Shown here: one piece after another, positions 1 to 8,047 of the stretch
Layout of the letters: each line of letters starts with the position of its first letter
Position numbering within the stretch: the stretch's first letter is position 1
IMG/VR virus record: IMGVR_UViG_3300043427_001395
Location: 1 to 40,434 of that record
Source: a virus
Length of the DNA: 40,434 bases
Reading direction: 5' to 3' (one strand)
Translations under genes and position numbers: made by a program
The notes under the pieces: model-generated
Seen by the model: only the letters and a program-made list of their open reading frames with translations
Database searches by the model: none
What the model was told of the DNA's origin: nothing

Positions 1-127
1 GATCGAGGGACTCGACGTCCGGCTCGACGATCGGCGGCTCGACGTCGACGGACTGTCCCGGCGATCGAGCGCCGCTCGACTCGACTCGACGACCGGAGAT
101 CCCCACCGACCGGGACCGAGATCCCCC
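1..127. repeat. Terminal direct repeat, left copy (circular junction)
   Basis: These 127 bases are identical to the last 127 bases of the window (40308-40434). A perfect terminal overlap of this length means the molecule closes on itself, with a unit length of 40,307 bp. A length of exactly 127 matches a common maximum k-mer of short-read assemblers, so it is more likely an assembly overlap of a circular or circularly permuted genome than a biological terminal repeat. Features near either end should be read across the junction. Confidence 0.95.
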
Positions 128-174
128 ACCCGGACGGACTCGACGACCGGCTCGACTCGACGACGATCCCCACC
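98..174. repeat. Short repeats GATCCCC(C)ACC, possible iterons
   Basis: The word GATCCCCACC occurs at 98-107 and 165-174, with a one-base-longer form at 120-130. CTCGACTCGACGAC precedes the first and third copies (80-93 and 151-164). The arrangement resembles small iteron clusters at origins or protein-binding arrays. The local sequence is so simple that chance repetition is a real alternative. Confidence 0.35.
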
Positions 175-297
175 CGGTCCGGACGGGATCGACCCGAACC
201 CCCCCTACCCCGTGCGCCCCCGTGGGGGGTCCCCACCCCCCCTATCTCATTACATTCTCCCGTATTTTTTGACCCCCCGTATTGTCGGTGTGGGCAG

Positions 298-323
298 CTC
301 GAGTGCGGTTTCCGCTCTCCGAG
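298..323 (+). other. Potential stem-loop in leader
   Basis: GCGG (305-308) pairs with CCGC (312-315) around a TTT loop. An outer helix CTCG (298-301) with CGAG (320-323) extends it. It is one of several hairpins packed into 290-735 (others at 391-403, 408-423, 684-697 and 707-726) and may be part of a structured leader RNA or a non-coding RNA. Confidence 0.35.
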
Positions 324-706
324 GGTCGGAAGGTCAAGGGAACTCCCGCCTCGCTGCGCTCGTTGGGCTGGCGCCCTCGCTTCGCTCGGTTGCCCTCAGG
401 GCATCCGGGTCGCCCTGGCGACCTGTCTGCTGTGCGCCTGCTGTGCTTTTCAAGTCACAGCTGGCTTATGTTCTCCCGTTGGTAGCCCTACGCCGAACCA
501 ACTGCCGGACCTTGACGATGTCCACTCGTTTCGTTTTATTTCAGCTGCACCCTCGACTTACGCCTAAGCACGATCCATGCGACTGTGGGGTGATTTGGGC
601 GACGAGGTTATGAAACCCTTTCAGGTTACGGTCCCTTCGCTCCTGGCTGAACAGGCTTACTGCGGGCTGCGCCACCCTGAGTACCGCTTCCCAGCGGGAG
701 GGATGT

Positions 707-726
707 CTTCAGTTCACTAGCTGAAG
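707..726 (+). other. Hairpin upstream of first structural gene
   Basis: CTTCAG (707-712) and CTGAAG (721-726) form a perfect 6-bp stem around an 8-nt loop, extendable by a T-A pair. A second hairpin, CCGCT/AGCGG with a TCCC loop, lies at 684-697. There is no T-run, so a classical terminator is not supported. Confidence 0.4.
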
Positions 727-747
727 ATCACTACATGTCGGAGACGA

Positions 748-765
748 TACCACAGGCGTGTGGTA
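748..765. promoter_or_regulatory. 18-bp dyad before the structural operon
   Basis: TACCACA (748-754) and TGTGGTA (759-765) form a perfect 7-bp inverted repeat around GGCG. It sits 23 bases before the first start codon at 789 and just upstream of its ribosome binding site. It could be an operator for the late operon or a 5' leader hairpin. Its position and perfect symmetry are seen directly; the function is inferred. Confidence 0.45.
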
Positions 766-788
766 GGTTGAGTCGCGAAAGGGGAAAT

Positions 789-1073
789 ATGAACCGTATT
801 GAAGAAATGATGTCGACGGTCGCCAAACTTGGGAATGATGTTTTGGTTGCCCAGGTTCGTGCAGCACTCGAGATTGACGGCCACGATCCGACACCCGAGT
901 TCTGCAAGGCCGCTTTTGTCGGAATCGCCCACCTTGAGGACATTGCCCGTCGTGCTCACGACGCCGGAACTTTGACAGCGAACGAAATGATTGCCTGCCA
1001 AACCGTGGCGAGTCTCTGCATGCAGATTTGGGGCACCCTGCACGACATCCTGACCGGAGCTATCGAGCTGTAA
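789..1073 (+). CDS. Hypothetical protein, first gene of the packaging operon
   Basis: A 94-residue predicted helical protein that I do not recognise. The ATG at 789 was chosen over an in-frame ATG at 735 because a strong ribosome binding site (AAGGGGAAAT) lies directly before it. The stop overlaps the next start (TAATG), so it is translationally coupled to the small-terminase candidate. Its position suggests an early role in head assembly or packaging, but no domain or motif supports that. Confidence 0.7.
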   Translation: MNRIEEMMSTVAKLGNDVLVAQVRAALEIDGHDPTPEFCKAAFVGIAHLEDIARRAHDAGTLTANEMIACQTVASLCMQIWGTLHDILTGAIEL

Positions 1074-1627
1074 TGACAGCCCGTAAGGTGTGGAAAGACG
1101 CCGACGACATCACCGACGGCATCACCGGACGCAAACCCACCGCGCCCCGACCCCCGAAACTGGTGGTTGACGCCATCGACGACCTCCCCGTCATGTCGAA
1201 AGGCGAGAAGAAAGAGATCGAGCGGGCCAAACGGGCCGCCGACATCGAAGAATCCCGCGTCAAACGGCAGCTTGAGAAGGAAGAACAACGCAAACGGGCC
1301 GACCAGTTGAAGGCAATGGGTGAAGAACTACTCGCCCGAGGGGTCGCCTCCCGCGAAATCCTCCCTAAGTTGGCCCAGTCGATCATCGTTGACCTTGGAT
1401 TGCGTCTCGTTTCGGGCGAATGGGAAATCAAATCGGCTGAAGAAGCCACCAAAGTGTCCAAAATCTGGTACGACATCCTCCGATTGGAGATGGGACAGGC
1501 CACCACCATCAACGAACAGCGTGTCGGCACCCCCGAAGACCGTCTATCCCGCCTCGAAGAACTCAAATTGGAGGCTAAACGCCGTGTCGAAGCCGGATTG
1601 CGGGCGATTGGAGACGGATCAGGGTGA
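1073..1627 (+). CDS. terS: Probable small terminase subunit
   Basis: A 184-residue, highly charged helical protein with a Lys/Glu/Arg-rich central stretch (about residues 55-95) that looks like a coiled coil. Residues 98-140 contain a compact helical region (ARGVASREILPKLAQSI and following). It lies immediately upstream of the large terminase and overlaps it by four bases, the classical place for TerS, the subunit that recognises viral DNA and stimulates TerL. The call rests mainly on position, size and helical character; no clear helix-turn-helix was identified. The start ATG at 1073 overlaps the preceding stop. Confidence 0.6.
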   Translation: MTARKVWKDADDITDGITGRKPTAPRPPKLVVDAIDDLPVMSKGEKKEIERAKRAADIEESRVKRQLEKEEQRKRADQLKAMGEELLARGVASREILPKLAQSIIVDLGLRLVSGEWEIKSAEEATKVSKIWYDILRLEMGQATTINEQRVGTPEDRLSRLEELKLEAKRRVEAGLRAIGDGSG

Positions 1628-3195
1628 ATTTGCTGTCAGACGACGAGTTTGTCCAGCTATCTGCCGCCGAACAGGACGAATACCTACGTCTACTTGAGGC
1701 AGACCTCCAATCCTGGCGCCTGACCGGCAACATTCGGCAGGAACGCGCCCATATTCTCGTCGGCAAAACCGATTGGCTGCTTTACGGTGGGGCCGCGGGT
1801 GGTGGCAAGTCCGAACTGCTGGCCTATCACGCCCACGAACTATCAGCCAAATACCCAGGTCACCGTACCCTGCTGATCCGAACCGCCCTACCCGAGCTGC
1901 GCCGGTCCCTCATCATCCGCTCCCAAGTCCGGTACGCCCAACTAGACGTATCCGCTCAGTTGCGATCTATCGACAACGTGAAAGCCTGGTGGTATGACAA
2001 CGGGTCGATCATCGAATACGGGTATTGCTCTCGAGACGAGGACGTCGGCCAGTTCATGTCGGCTGAATACGACTTCATCGGATTCGATGAGGCCACCCAG
2101 TTCACCCCCTACCAGATGCTGATGATCTCCGGTCGACTCCGTACCAGCCGCCGCATGGCGTCCCTCGGAGTGCGAACCCACGTCATGTTCGCCACCAACC
2201 CCGGCGATAAGGGCCATACGTTCCTCTACAAGATGCTGGTCCAGCCCACGGCCAACGGCCGGTACGCCGTCGTCTACGACGTGCGAGAAGGCTTCGAGAA
2301 CCCCGACGTGGTGCGACGGGTCGAACTACCCGACGACAACAACGAACTCGCCAAAGTCGACATCCCCCACGACCCGAACGACCACCTCGTCGTCGCCTTC
2401 GTCCCCAGCACCGTTGACGACAACCCGCACATCGACCCCACCTACCGCAAGCACCTGTCGATGCTGCCGGAAACCGAACGTAAGCAGAAACTGCTCGGCG
2501 ACTGGGACACGTTCACCGGCCAGTATTTCAGCGAGTTCCGGCGCGACATCCACGTCGTCACCCCGTTCACCATCCCCGCCGACTGGCCTCGATACCGGGG
2601 CATTGACTTCGGAACCGCTAACCCCTACTGCTGCCTATGGGGCGCATGGGACCCCGCCGACGGCACCTGCTACGTCTACCGGGAGGACTACAGCAAAGGA
2701 CTCACCGCCGCCCAGCAGGCAGGCCGAGTCAAGGAGCTATCCAAGATCGACGGCAAACCGGAGCACATCGTCACCTCGGCCATCGACCCATCCACGTTCA
2801 GCAACGTGTCCGGTCTCGGCACCACCGTCGGCGCCGTCTACAACAGCCTCGGGGTGCCGGTCGTCAAAGCCAAGAACGCTCGAGTCCCAGGCTGGCAGAA
2901 CGTCCGACGCTACCTCCAACCGAGTGAGGTAACCGGAGAGCCAAAATTGAAAATTTTCGCTAACTGCGAGCACCTACTCCGCACGCTACCGGCCATGCGC
3001 CACGACAAAACCCAGGTCGAAGACATCGACACCGATGATGAAGACCACGCAGCTGACGCACTCAGATACCTGCTATCGTGCCGCCCATACATTGAAATAA
3101 CCCGCCGCCATAAAACATCGCGTGCGGATGCTGAAGGGAGAGTCCAGAAATTCATGGAGAAGCTCGACAAGACTGCCAAGAAGCGCCGGTGGTGA
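1624..3195 (+). CDS. terL: Terminase large subunit (packaging ATPase-nuclease)
   Basis: A 523-residue motor that cuts and pumps viral DNA into the prohead. The ATPase domain shows Walker A GGAAGGGKSE (residues 55-64) and Walker B FIGFDEAT (151-158). A C-terminal RNase H-like nuclease is indicated by RGIDFGTANP (325-334; Asp328 the likely metal ligand) and by the acidic DDEDHAADAL near residues 471-480. Length is normal for phage TerL. The GTG start at 1624 overlaps the previous stop. It is followed by a zinc-ribbon-like protein, a membrane peptide and the portal, as in many podovirus head modules. Confidence 0.96.
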   Translation: MNLLSDDEFVQLSAAEQDEYLRLLEADLQSWRLTGNIRQERAHILVGKTDWLLYGGAAGGGKSELLAYHAHELSAKYPGHRTLLIRTALPELRRSLIIRSQVRYAQLDVSAQLRSIDNVKAWWYDNGSIIEYGYCSRDEDVGQFMSAEYDFIGFDEATQFTPYQMLMISGRLRTSRRMASLGVRTHVMFATNPGDKGHTFLYKMLVQPTANGRYAVVYDVREGFENPDVVRRVELPDDNNELAKVDIPHDPNDHLVVAFVPSTVDDNPHIDPTYRKHLSMLPETERKQKLLGDWDTFTGQYFSEFRRDIHVVTPFTIPADWPRYRGIDFGTANPYCCLWGAWDPADGTCYVYREDYSKGLTAAQQAGRVKELSKIDGKPEHIVTSAIDPSTFSNVSGLGTTVGAVYNSLGVPVVKAKNARVPGWQNVRRYLQPSEVTGEPKLKIFANCEHLLRTLPAMRHDKTQVEDIDTDDEDHAADALRYLLSCRPYIEITRRHKTSRADAEGRVQKFMEKLDKTAKKRRW

Positions 3196-3196
3196 G

Positions 3197-3685
3197 ATGC
3201 GACTCGTCGATCACTACAACTACCTGCCCGGATGCTGCTGGTTCTGCCGAGGGGTCGCTACCCCCGTCATCGACTGCGAAATCGATCTTGATGGTGTCAA
3301 CAGTCCAGACGACGCCAACCCCTCAGCAATCACCCGCCTTTACGTCTGCCCTGACTGCGCTATTGAAATGGGCCGCATGGTCGCAAGCACACGGGCGCTC
3401 GAGTTCAATCGTATGGGAGAACTTGCACAGGCGAACCGTGTCGCTAACGAACTGGCCGAGCGAGCCGAAACGGCCGAAGCCCAACTAGAGCAGATCGCCG
3501 GTGCCATCGCTGGTGTAGCATCTCGTGTTGCGGAGAAGGCAGGCTCCGCAGAAGTTCCCGACGAGGGCCGCACCGAGTCTCCTACAACTGAGCAGAAGGA
3601 CGCTTCCCCCCTTCGGCGTCCGGGTCGCCCTCGTCGGGAACAACCAAAGCCCGAAATCAACACCGACTTCCTTGGTGACTTGTGA
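3197..3685 (+). CDS. Zinc-ribbon-like hypothetical protein between TerL and portal
   Basis: A 162-residue protein of unknown function. The N-terminal 60 residues carry two cysteine pairs (CCWFC at about 13-17 and CPDC at about 51-54), consistent with one zinc-binding fold. A helical Ala/Glu-rich middle follows (about residues 70-115), then a Pro/Arg-rich basic tail (RRPGRPRREQPKP). The basic tail suggests nucleic-acid contact. ATG 3197 was chosen because it follows the TerL stop by one base; the downstream GTG overlaps its own stop. Confidence 0.7.
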   Translation: MRLVDHYNYLPGCCWFCRGVATPVIDCEIDLDGVNSPDDANPSAITRLYVCPDCAIEMGRMVASTRALEFNRMGELAQANRVANELAERAETAEAQLEQIAGAIAGVASRVAEKAGSAEVPDEGRTESPTTEQKDASPLRRPGRPRREQPKPEINTDFLGDL

Positions 3686-3888
3686 TTATCGCAATCATCG
3701 CCATCGTCGCATTGACCGCAGTTTCGCTAGTTCTCCTCCAAGAGAACCGTCGACTGACTAACCTTGTGGTCGCACGCAACCCCGACGCGGTCATCGCCGC
3801 CGAACGGGCTGCCAAGCCACGCAAGAAGAATCAGGACGACAAGCCCCACTCAGCGTGGGCCAACCCGAGTGAGGCAGTAGGACCGTGA
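3682..3888 (+). CDS. Small single-pass membrane protein
   Basis: A 68-residue protein with an N-terminal hydrophobic segment (residues 2-19, IIAIIAIVALTAVSLVLL), then a polar, Lys-rich tail. This suggests an N-out or signal-anchor membrane peptide. It is coupled at both ends by four-base overlaps (GTGA) to the zinc-ribbon gene and the portal. Function unknown; it may be a minor virion or membrane-associated assembly factor. Confidence 0.7.
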   Translation: MIIAIIAIVALTAVSLVLLQENRRLTNLVVARNPDAVIAAERAAKPRKKNQDDKPHSAWANPSEAVGP

Positions 3889-5810
3889 AAGAGTGGGAAC
3901 CGCCGAAACCAGCAGAAGTCATCGAACTATGGAACAAGGCTGACACCTACCTCCTGAAAGAACGACGCGACTACTGGATGAACGCCAGTTACTACGCTGG
4001 CCTCCAATGGATTTGGTGGGATCACACCCGCAACATCGTGCAGGAACTTGACTACGCCAACGATGCAGAGAAGTTCACGCGCATCACCGTCGACAAGTTC
4101 GGCCCCCGAGTCACCAACCTCGTCGCCCGCCTCACCCGCTCGCCACTCGTCTGGGAAGTCGAGCCGACCGGCATCGATGACTCCAACCTTCGCCGCCAGC
4201 GTTTGCAGGAACAGTTACTGCTGTCCGAAGCGCATGAACAGTCGTGGGACGAGATTCGGGAGGAAGCCCTACTCCAAACCCTGTTCGGCGGCGTAAGCGC
4301 AATCAGCGTCGACTGGGACCCCGACATGGGCGAAGTTGTCGCCGTCGACCCCGTCACCGCTGTGCCGATCCCGGCCGGTGGCGTGCGCCTTACCCCGCTG
4401 TCCGTTTCCGAGTTCACCCTCGAGCCAGGATCAGCCGACGAGAACGCCGCCCGGTATTGGATCAGGTGCATCGCACTCCCGCCGGAGCAGGTAAAGGAAC
4501 GCTACAAGCTGGACTGGATGCCGAACCCCGACGCCGAGGCCGCCCTCTCGTCGCGCCACCGCACCCTCCTGTCGCGTCGCCCGCAAGGCCAGCCACCCCG
4601 ATTGACGCTGGTCTACTGCTACTACGAGCGCCCCACCGAAACCACCCCCGGTTGTGTCGTGCATGTCGTCAACGGCAAGCAGGTGTACGCCTACGGTGAC
4701 GGCCGAGGCTGGCCGTTCCCGTTCCCGCATCTGAACATTGTGCTCCCGCGCCAGCGTCGCATCCCGCGCACCTGGGTCGGACACACCTTGCTGTCGCCCG
4801 CTCGAGACATCCAGTACGCCTACAACCGGGCGCGCTCCACCATTCTCGAGCACATGCGAAAGGCGGCCAACGCACGCTTGATGGTGCCGGTCGGGTCGAT
4901 CGAAGACTCCGACACAGTCACCACCGACCCGGCCGACATCCTTGAGTATAACTCCGAAATCGGCGAGCCTCATTGGCAGTCGGCGCCGGACGTGCCGCGT
5001 TGGATCAGCAACGAAGCCGCCCAGCTGGAGATGGAGATGGACGACATCTTCTTCACCCACGCCGTATCTCGAGGCCAGGCTCCTGGCGACCGTAACTCCG
5101 GTTTGGCTCTGTCGGTGCTCGCCGAAAAGGACGACACGCCGCTCGGCCCGATGGCCCGCAACCAGTCGCAGGTCTGGGCCAAGATCGGCAAGATGACGTT
5201 GCAGTTGTACCGCACCTACGCCGAGCAGTCCGGCATGGTTCGCACACAGACGCTCACCACCCCGCAGGGTACGACGATCCAGTTCTCGTGGTCGGCCGAA
5301 GACATCGACGACAACCCCGTCGTCAAGGTGCCGTTGGACGCCACCGCGCCCCGATCCAAGATCGCCACCCAGTCGGTGCTCACCAGCCTCGCGGATCGTT
5401 TCCCGCAGGCGTTCGCCAACTTGGACCCCATCGCCATCGCCCGCATGCTTGACCTTCCCGACCCGAAGGGCTACCTGGCAACCACCGACCCGGACATCGC
5501 CAAGGCCGAATGGGAGAACGGCCTTCTCATGCAGGCTGTTGCCGTCATGCCCGCCATGTTCGACGACCATGCCAAGCACATCGCCCAGCACAACAAGGAG
5601 CGCAAGTCGCCGTCCTACGAGCTGGCATCGAACGAGATTCGGCAGGCCATCGACGTCCACATCCAGGCGCACGAAACCCTCGCAATGGAAGAAGCGCAGA
5701 AGCAGCTCGCAGCCATGCAACAGATGCCGGGAGCACAAGCACTCCCGCAAGCCAACGAGCCTCCCGGTTCGATGGTTCCTCAACCCCAGGCGGGACCGCC
5801 TGTCCAATAA
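3885..5810 (+). CDS. Portal protein
   Basis: A 641-residue protein placed directly after terminase and before scaffold and capsid. Features typical of podovirus portals are the length, an N-terminal region rich in Trp/Tyr (YYAGLQWIWWDHTRN near residue 45), a phage-portal-like helical core and a Gln/Pro-rich C-terminal tail after an Ala/Met/Gln helix. Twelve copies would form the DNA entry and exit ring and dock the adaptor encoded at 9192. The start is GTG at 3885, overlapping the previous stop. The assignment rests on size, order and general resemblance, not on a single catalytic motif. Confidence 0.88.
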   Translation: MKEWEPPKPAEVIELWNKADTYLLKERRDYWMNASYYAGLQWIWWDHTRNIVQELDYANDAEKFTRITVDKFGPRVTNLVARLTRSPLVWEVEPTGIDDSNLRRQRLQEQLLLSEAHEQSWDEIREEALLQTLFGGVSAISVDWDPDMGEVVAVDPVTAVPIPAGGVRLTPLSVSEFTLEPGSADENAARYWIRCIALPPEQVKERYKLDWMPNPDAEAALSSRHRTLLSRRPQGQPPRLTLVYCYYERPTETTPGCVVHVVNGKQVYAYGDGRGWPFPFPHLNIVLPRQRRIPRTWVGHTLLSPARDIQYAYNRARSTILEHMRKAANARLMVPVGSIEDSDTVTTDPADILEYNSEIGEPHWQSAPDVPRWISNEAAQLEMEMDDIFFTHAVSRGQAPGDRNSGLALSVLAEKDDTPLGPMARNQSQVWAKIGKMTLQLYRTYAEQSGMVRTQTLTTPQGTTIQFSWSAEDIDDNPVVKVPLDATAPRSKIATQSVLTSLADRFPQAFANLDPIAIARMLDLPDPKGYLATTDPDIAKAEWENGLLMQAVAVMPAMFDDHAKHIAQHNKERKSPSYELASNEIRQAIDVHIQAHETLAMEEAQKQLAAMQQMPGAQALPQANEPPGSMVPQPQAGPPVQ

Positions 5811-5819
5811 GGAGCAAGA

Positions 5820-6551
5820 ATGAGTGACCTAGCCCCCCAGGGTGCGGTGGATGCCGTTCCCGCTGGTGAGGCACCTGCCGAACCTGCCGACGTTGACTAC
5901 AAGGCTCGATGGGAAGCCGAAGTTCAGGACCGCCAGCGTGAACGCGAACGGTACAAGCCTGTCGCCCAGGCATTCCAGAACCTGCACCCCGACGACGCCC
6001 GAGCCATTCAGGACTTCGTGCGCGCCTACGCATCAGGCGACACCGAAACCGCCACACGGTGGATGATCGACAACGCCCGCACCCTGGCCGGAGACAAGTT
6101 CGACACCTACGTCTCACCCGCCCAGGAAGCCGCCATTGCCCAGCAAGCCCACGTCGACGGCGCCGCCCAGGGACTCACCCCCCAGCAGGTGGAGCAGATG
6201 GTGGAACAGCGCATCCAGCAGTTCCAGATGGCTCAGGTGCAGAAGGGCTACGAGGCCCAGATCGAGCAGACCCTCGTCCAGCACGGATACCAGCCGGACT
6301 CGCCTCTCGCCACCGCCGCCATCGTCGCCGCATCCAAGCGTCCCGACCTTGATCTGACCGCCGCGATCCGCGAGGTCGAAGAACAGGTGCTCGCTCAGGC
6401 TCAGGCCATCGCCACCCAGCGCGCCGCCGCCGCCAGCACGATGGGCAACATGCCTCCCGTGTCCAATGGCGTGGCCGCTATCAACAACCCCGTGTCCGGC
6501 ATGTCTCCGCGTGAGCGTGCAATGGCTCGCCTCGAAGCCAACGGACTGTAG
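5820..6551 (+). CDS. Capsid scaffolding protein
   Basis: A 243-residue acidic, Ala/Gln/Glu-rich, almost entirely helical protein between portal and major capsid, which is the expected place of the scaffold. The N-terminus is disordered and Pro/Ala/Glu-rich. Residues about 120-200 are Gln-rich helices, and the C-terminus (SPRERAMARLEANGL) is basic and helical, like capsid-binding tails of known scaffolds. A good ribosome binding site (AAGGAGCAAGA) precedes ATG 5820. A strong hairpin follows the stop. Confidence 0.82.
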   Translation: MSDLAPQGAVDAVPAGEAPAEPADVDYKARWEAEVQDRQRERERYKPVAQAFQNLHPDDARAIQDFVRAYASGDTETATRWMIDNARTLAGDKFDTYVSPAQEAAIAQQAHVDGAAQGLTPQQVEQMVEQRIQQFQMAQVQKGYEAQIEQTLVQHGYQPDSPLATAAIVAASKRPDLDLTAAIREVEEQVLAQAQAIATQRAAAASTMGNMPPVSNGVAAINNPVSGMSPRERAMARLEANGL

Positions 6552-6554
6552 ATC

Positions 6555-6594
6555 GTTCCCCTGCGCGTGTCTCCCCCTACGCGCGCAGGGGAAC
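6555..6594 (+). terminator. Terminator-like hairpin after scaffold gene
   Basis: GTTCCCCTGCGCG (6555-6567) and its perfect complement (6582-6594) form a 13-bp stem around a 14-nt pyrimidine-rich loop, four bases after the scaffold stop. There is no U-tract, so it may act as a partial terminator, an attenuator or a processing/stability element that sets the ratio of upstream mRNA to capsid mRNA. Confidence 0.6.
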
Positions 6595-6602
6595 ACACCT
6601 CG

Positions 6603-6622
6603 CACAACATGTTGTGTATAGT
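6603..6622 (+). promoter_or_regulatory. Palindromic operator overlapping a capsid promoter candidate
   Basis: CACAACATGTTGTG (6603-6616) is a perfect 14-bp palindrome followed at once by TATAGT (6617-6622), a good -10 hexamer. The -35 region is weak. The layout suggests a regulated promoter for the major capsid gene, with a repressor or activator bound beside the -10. No second copy of the palindrome was noticed in the window. Confidence 0.5.
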
Positions 6623-6629
6623 GATGCGT

Positions 6630-6669
6630 GTGGCCGGATAGCCACGCAACATAGTGGCTGGATAGCCAC
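6630..6669 (+). repeat. Tandem hairpin repeats in the capsid mRNA leader
   Basis: GTGGC[C/T]GGATAGCCAC occurs twice, at 6630-6645 and 6654-6669, 24 bases apart. Each copy folds as a 5-bp stem (GTGGC/GCCAC) with the loop [C/T]GGATA. They lie downstream of the TATAGT candidate, so in the 5' leader of the capsid transcript. Likely roles are mRNA stabilisation or a binding site for a translational regulator. Confidence 0.55.
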
Positions 6670-6777
6670 GACCCATTGCGACCAGAAAGCTACGGATGTG
6701 GCGATGCGAACTCGGTGGATTCCGACTAGCAGCGGTAGCGGAAACAACACCAAACCCTCATTCAAAAGGAGCCAACA

Positions 6778-8046
6778 ATGGCAGCATCACTTTCCACCGT
6801 TGATGCCATCCTGAAGGACGATTACAAAGACTTTCTGGACAACCTCAACGAAGCCAACTTCATCCTCTCCCAGGTCGAGACTCGCAAGGACACCGTTCAG
6901 GGCCGAATCGCCCGCCACGCTGTCCACCTCGGACGTTCGTCCGGTGTCGGTGCTCGCGCTGAGAATGGCACTCTCCCGACCGCAGGAAACCAGTCCTACG
7001 CCACGGTCCCGGTCCCGGTTCGGTACGTCTACGGACGCATCCAGCTGAGCGGCCCGACCATCCGTCAGGCTGTTTCGGATCGCGGAGCCTTCATCGACGC
7101 GCTCGACGCCGAAATGGAAGGCATCAAGAAGGACGCCATGAAGGACGTCAACCGCCAGCTGTGGGGCACCTCGAACGGTGTCATCGCGCAGTGCGGAACC
7201 ACGTCGTCCTCCACGACCGTCGTCTTGGCCTCCACCACCGGCTCGACCGCCCTTCGCCAGCTGTTCTTCGACGGCGGCATGGTTGTCGACATCGGAACCG
7301 TCGCAGCTCCGACCACGGTGGCCTCGGCCCGTACCGTTACCTCGGTTGACGAGACGAACAAGACCATCGCCATCTCGGGCGCTGCTGTGTCCACCACCTC
7401 GAGCCACTTCGTGTTCCGCTCGGGCGCCGGTGGAGCCAGCAACAACTCGGGTCAGCCCGGCGACGGCCAGGTCGAACTGACCGGCCTCCAGACCATCGTT
7501 GACGACTCGGCCGTGCTCCACACGATCAACCCGTCGACCCAGCCCAAGTGGAAGGCGTACGTCAACTCGAACGGTGGAACCAACCGCTCGGTGACCGAGA
7601 CGCTCATCACCGGCTCCATCATGAAGACCCTCACCAACTCGGGCAAGAAGCCCAGCCTGTTGGTGTCGGCCGAAGGTGTGAACCTGGCGATCAGCAACCT
7701 CCTCCTCTCGCTCAAGCGCAACATGGAGCAGACGCAGCTCAAGGGTGGATACGCAGGTATCCAGTTCTACAGCCCGTCGGTTTCCGGCAAGGGTGACGAG
7801 TCGCCGACGGCCCTCTACGCCGACTTCGACTGCCCGAACAACCGCCTGTACGGCATCAACCCTGAAGTGTTGGTGTTCCACCAGGTGGGCGACGGGTTCC
7901 AGTTCATGGACTTGGACGGAGCGGTGATGAACCGTAAGCCCGACCTCGACGCCTACGAGGCCACGCTCTACATGTACGGCGAACTCGCCTGCAAGCAGCG
8001 CAACGCCCACTTCGTCATCAAGGATCTCACCGAGGTGACGATCTGA
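6778..8046 (+). CDS. Major capsid protein
   Basis: A 422-residue protein in the canonical place after the scaffold and preceded by the strongest ribosome binding site in the window (AAAAGGAGCCAACA). The N-terminus has no obvious cleavable delta domain. The sequence has an HK97-fold-like alternation: a helical N-arm (SLSTVDAILKDDYKDFLDNL), a charged mid region with a spine-helix candidate (FIDALDAEMEGIKKDAMKDVNRQLWG) and Thr/Val-rich beta segments. A long structured leader and its own promoter candidate fit high expression. Confidence 0.9.
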   Translation: MAASLSTVDAILKDDYKDFLDNLNEANFILSQVETRKDTVQGRIARHAVHLGRSSGVGARAENGTLPTAGNQSYATVPVPVRYVYGRIQLSGPTIRQAVSDRGAFIDALDAEMEGIKKDAMKDVNRQLWGTSNGVIAQCGTTSSSTTVVLASTTGSTALRQLFFDGGMVVDIGTVAAPTTVASARTVTSVDETNKTIAISGAAVSTTSSHFVFRSGAGGASNNSGQPGDGQVELTGLQTIVDDSAVLHTINPSTQPKWKAYVNSNGGTNRSVTETLITGSIMKTLTNSGKKPSLLVSAEGVNLAISNLLLSLKRNMEQTQLKGGYAGIQFYSPSVSGKGDESPTALYADFDCPNNRLYGINPEVLVFHQVGDGFQFMDLDGAVMNRKPDLDAYEATLYMYGELACKQRNAHFVIKDLTEVTI

Positions 8047-8047
8047 C

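Larger units (their letters stand above)
1..788. other. Gene-free leader before the structural operon
   Basis: I can support no gene here. Positions 1 to about 200 are TCGA-rich and carry repeated words (CTCGACTCGACGAC at 80-93 and 151-164; GATCCCC(C)ACC at 98, 120 and 165). Positions 200-290 are C-rich with a short CCCCC/GGGGG dyad and a T6 run. Positions 290-735 have a different, mixed composition, no convincing reading frame and many potential hairpins. Together with 39913-40307 this forms about 1.2 kb between two divergent operons, the natural place for promoters, a replication origin or a packaging site. No tRNA was recognised. Confidence 0.6.

Noticed and set aside
290-340. Possible tRNA (Ser-like) on either strand
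   Set aside because: Some words resemble a serine tRNA anticodon arm, but no acceptor stem, D arm, T loop or consistent cloverleaf could be built.
212-613. Open frames of 133 and 67 residues in the leader region
   Set aside because: No ribosome binding site, unnatural Arg/Ser/Pro/Leu-rich text, and overlap with several potential hairpins; more like translated non-coding DNA.
6630-6669. CRISPR-like repeat pair
   Set aside because: Only two copies, 24 bases apart with an 8-base gap, each self-complementary; better explained as leader hairpins.
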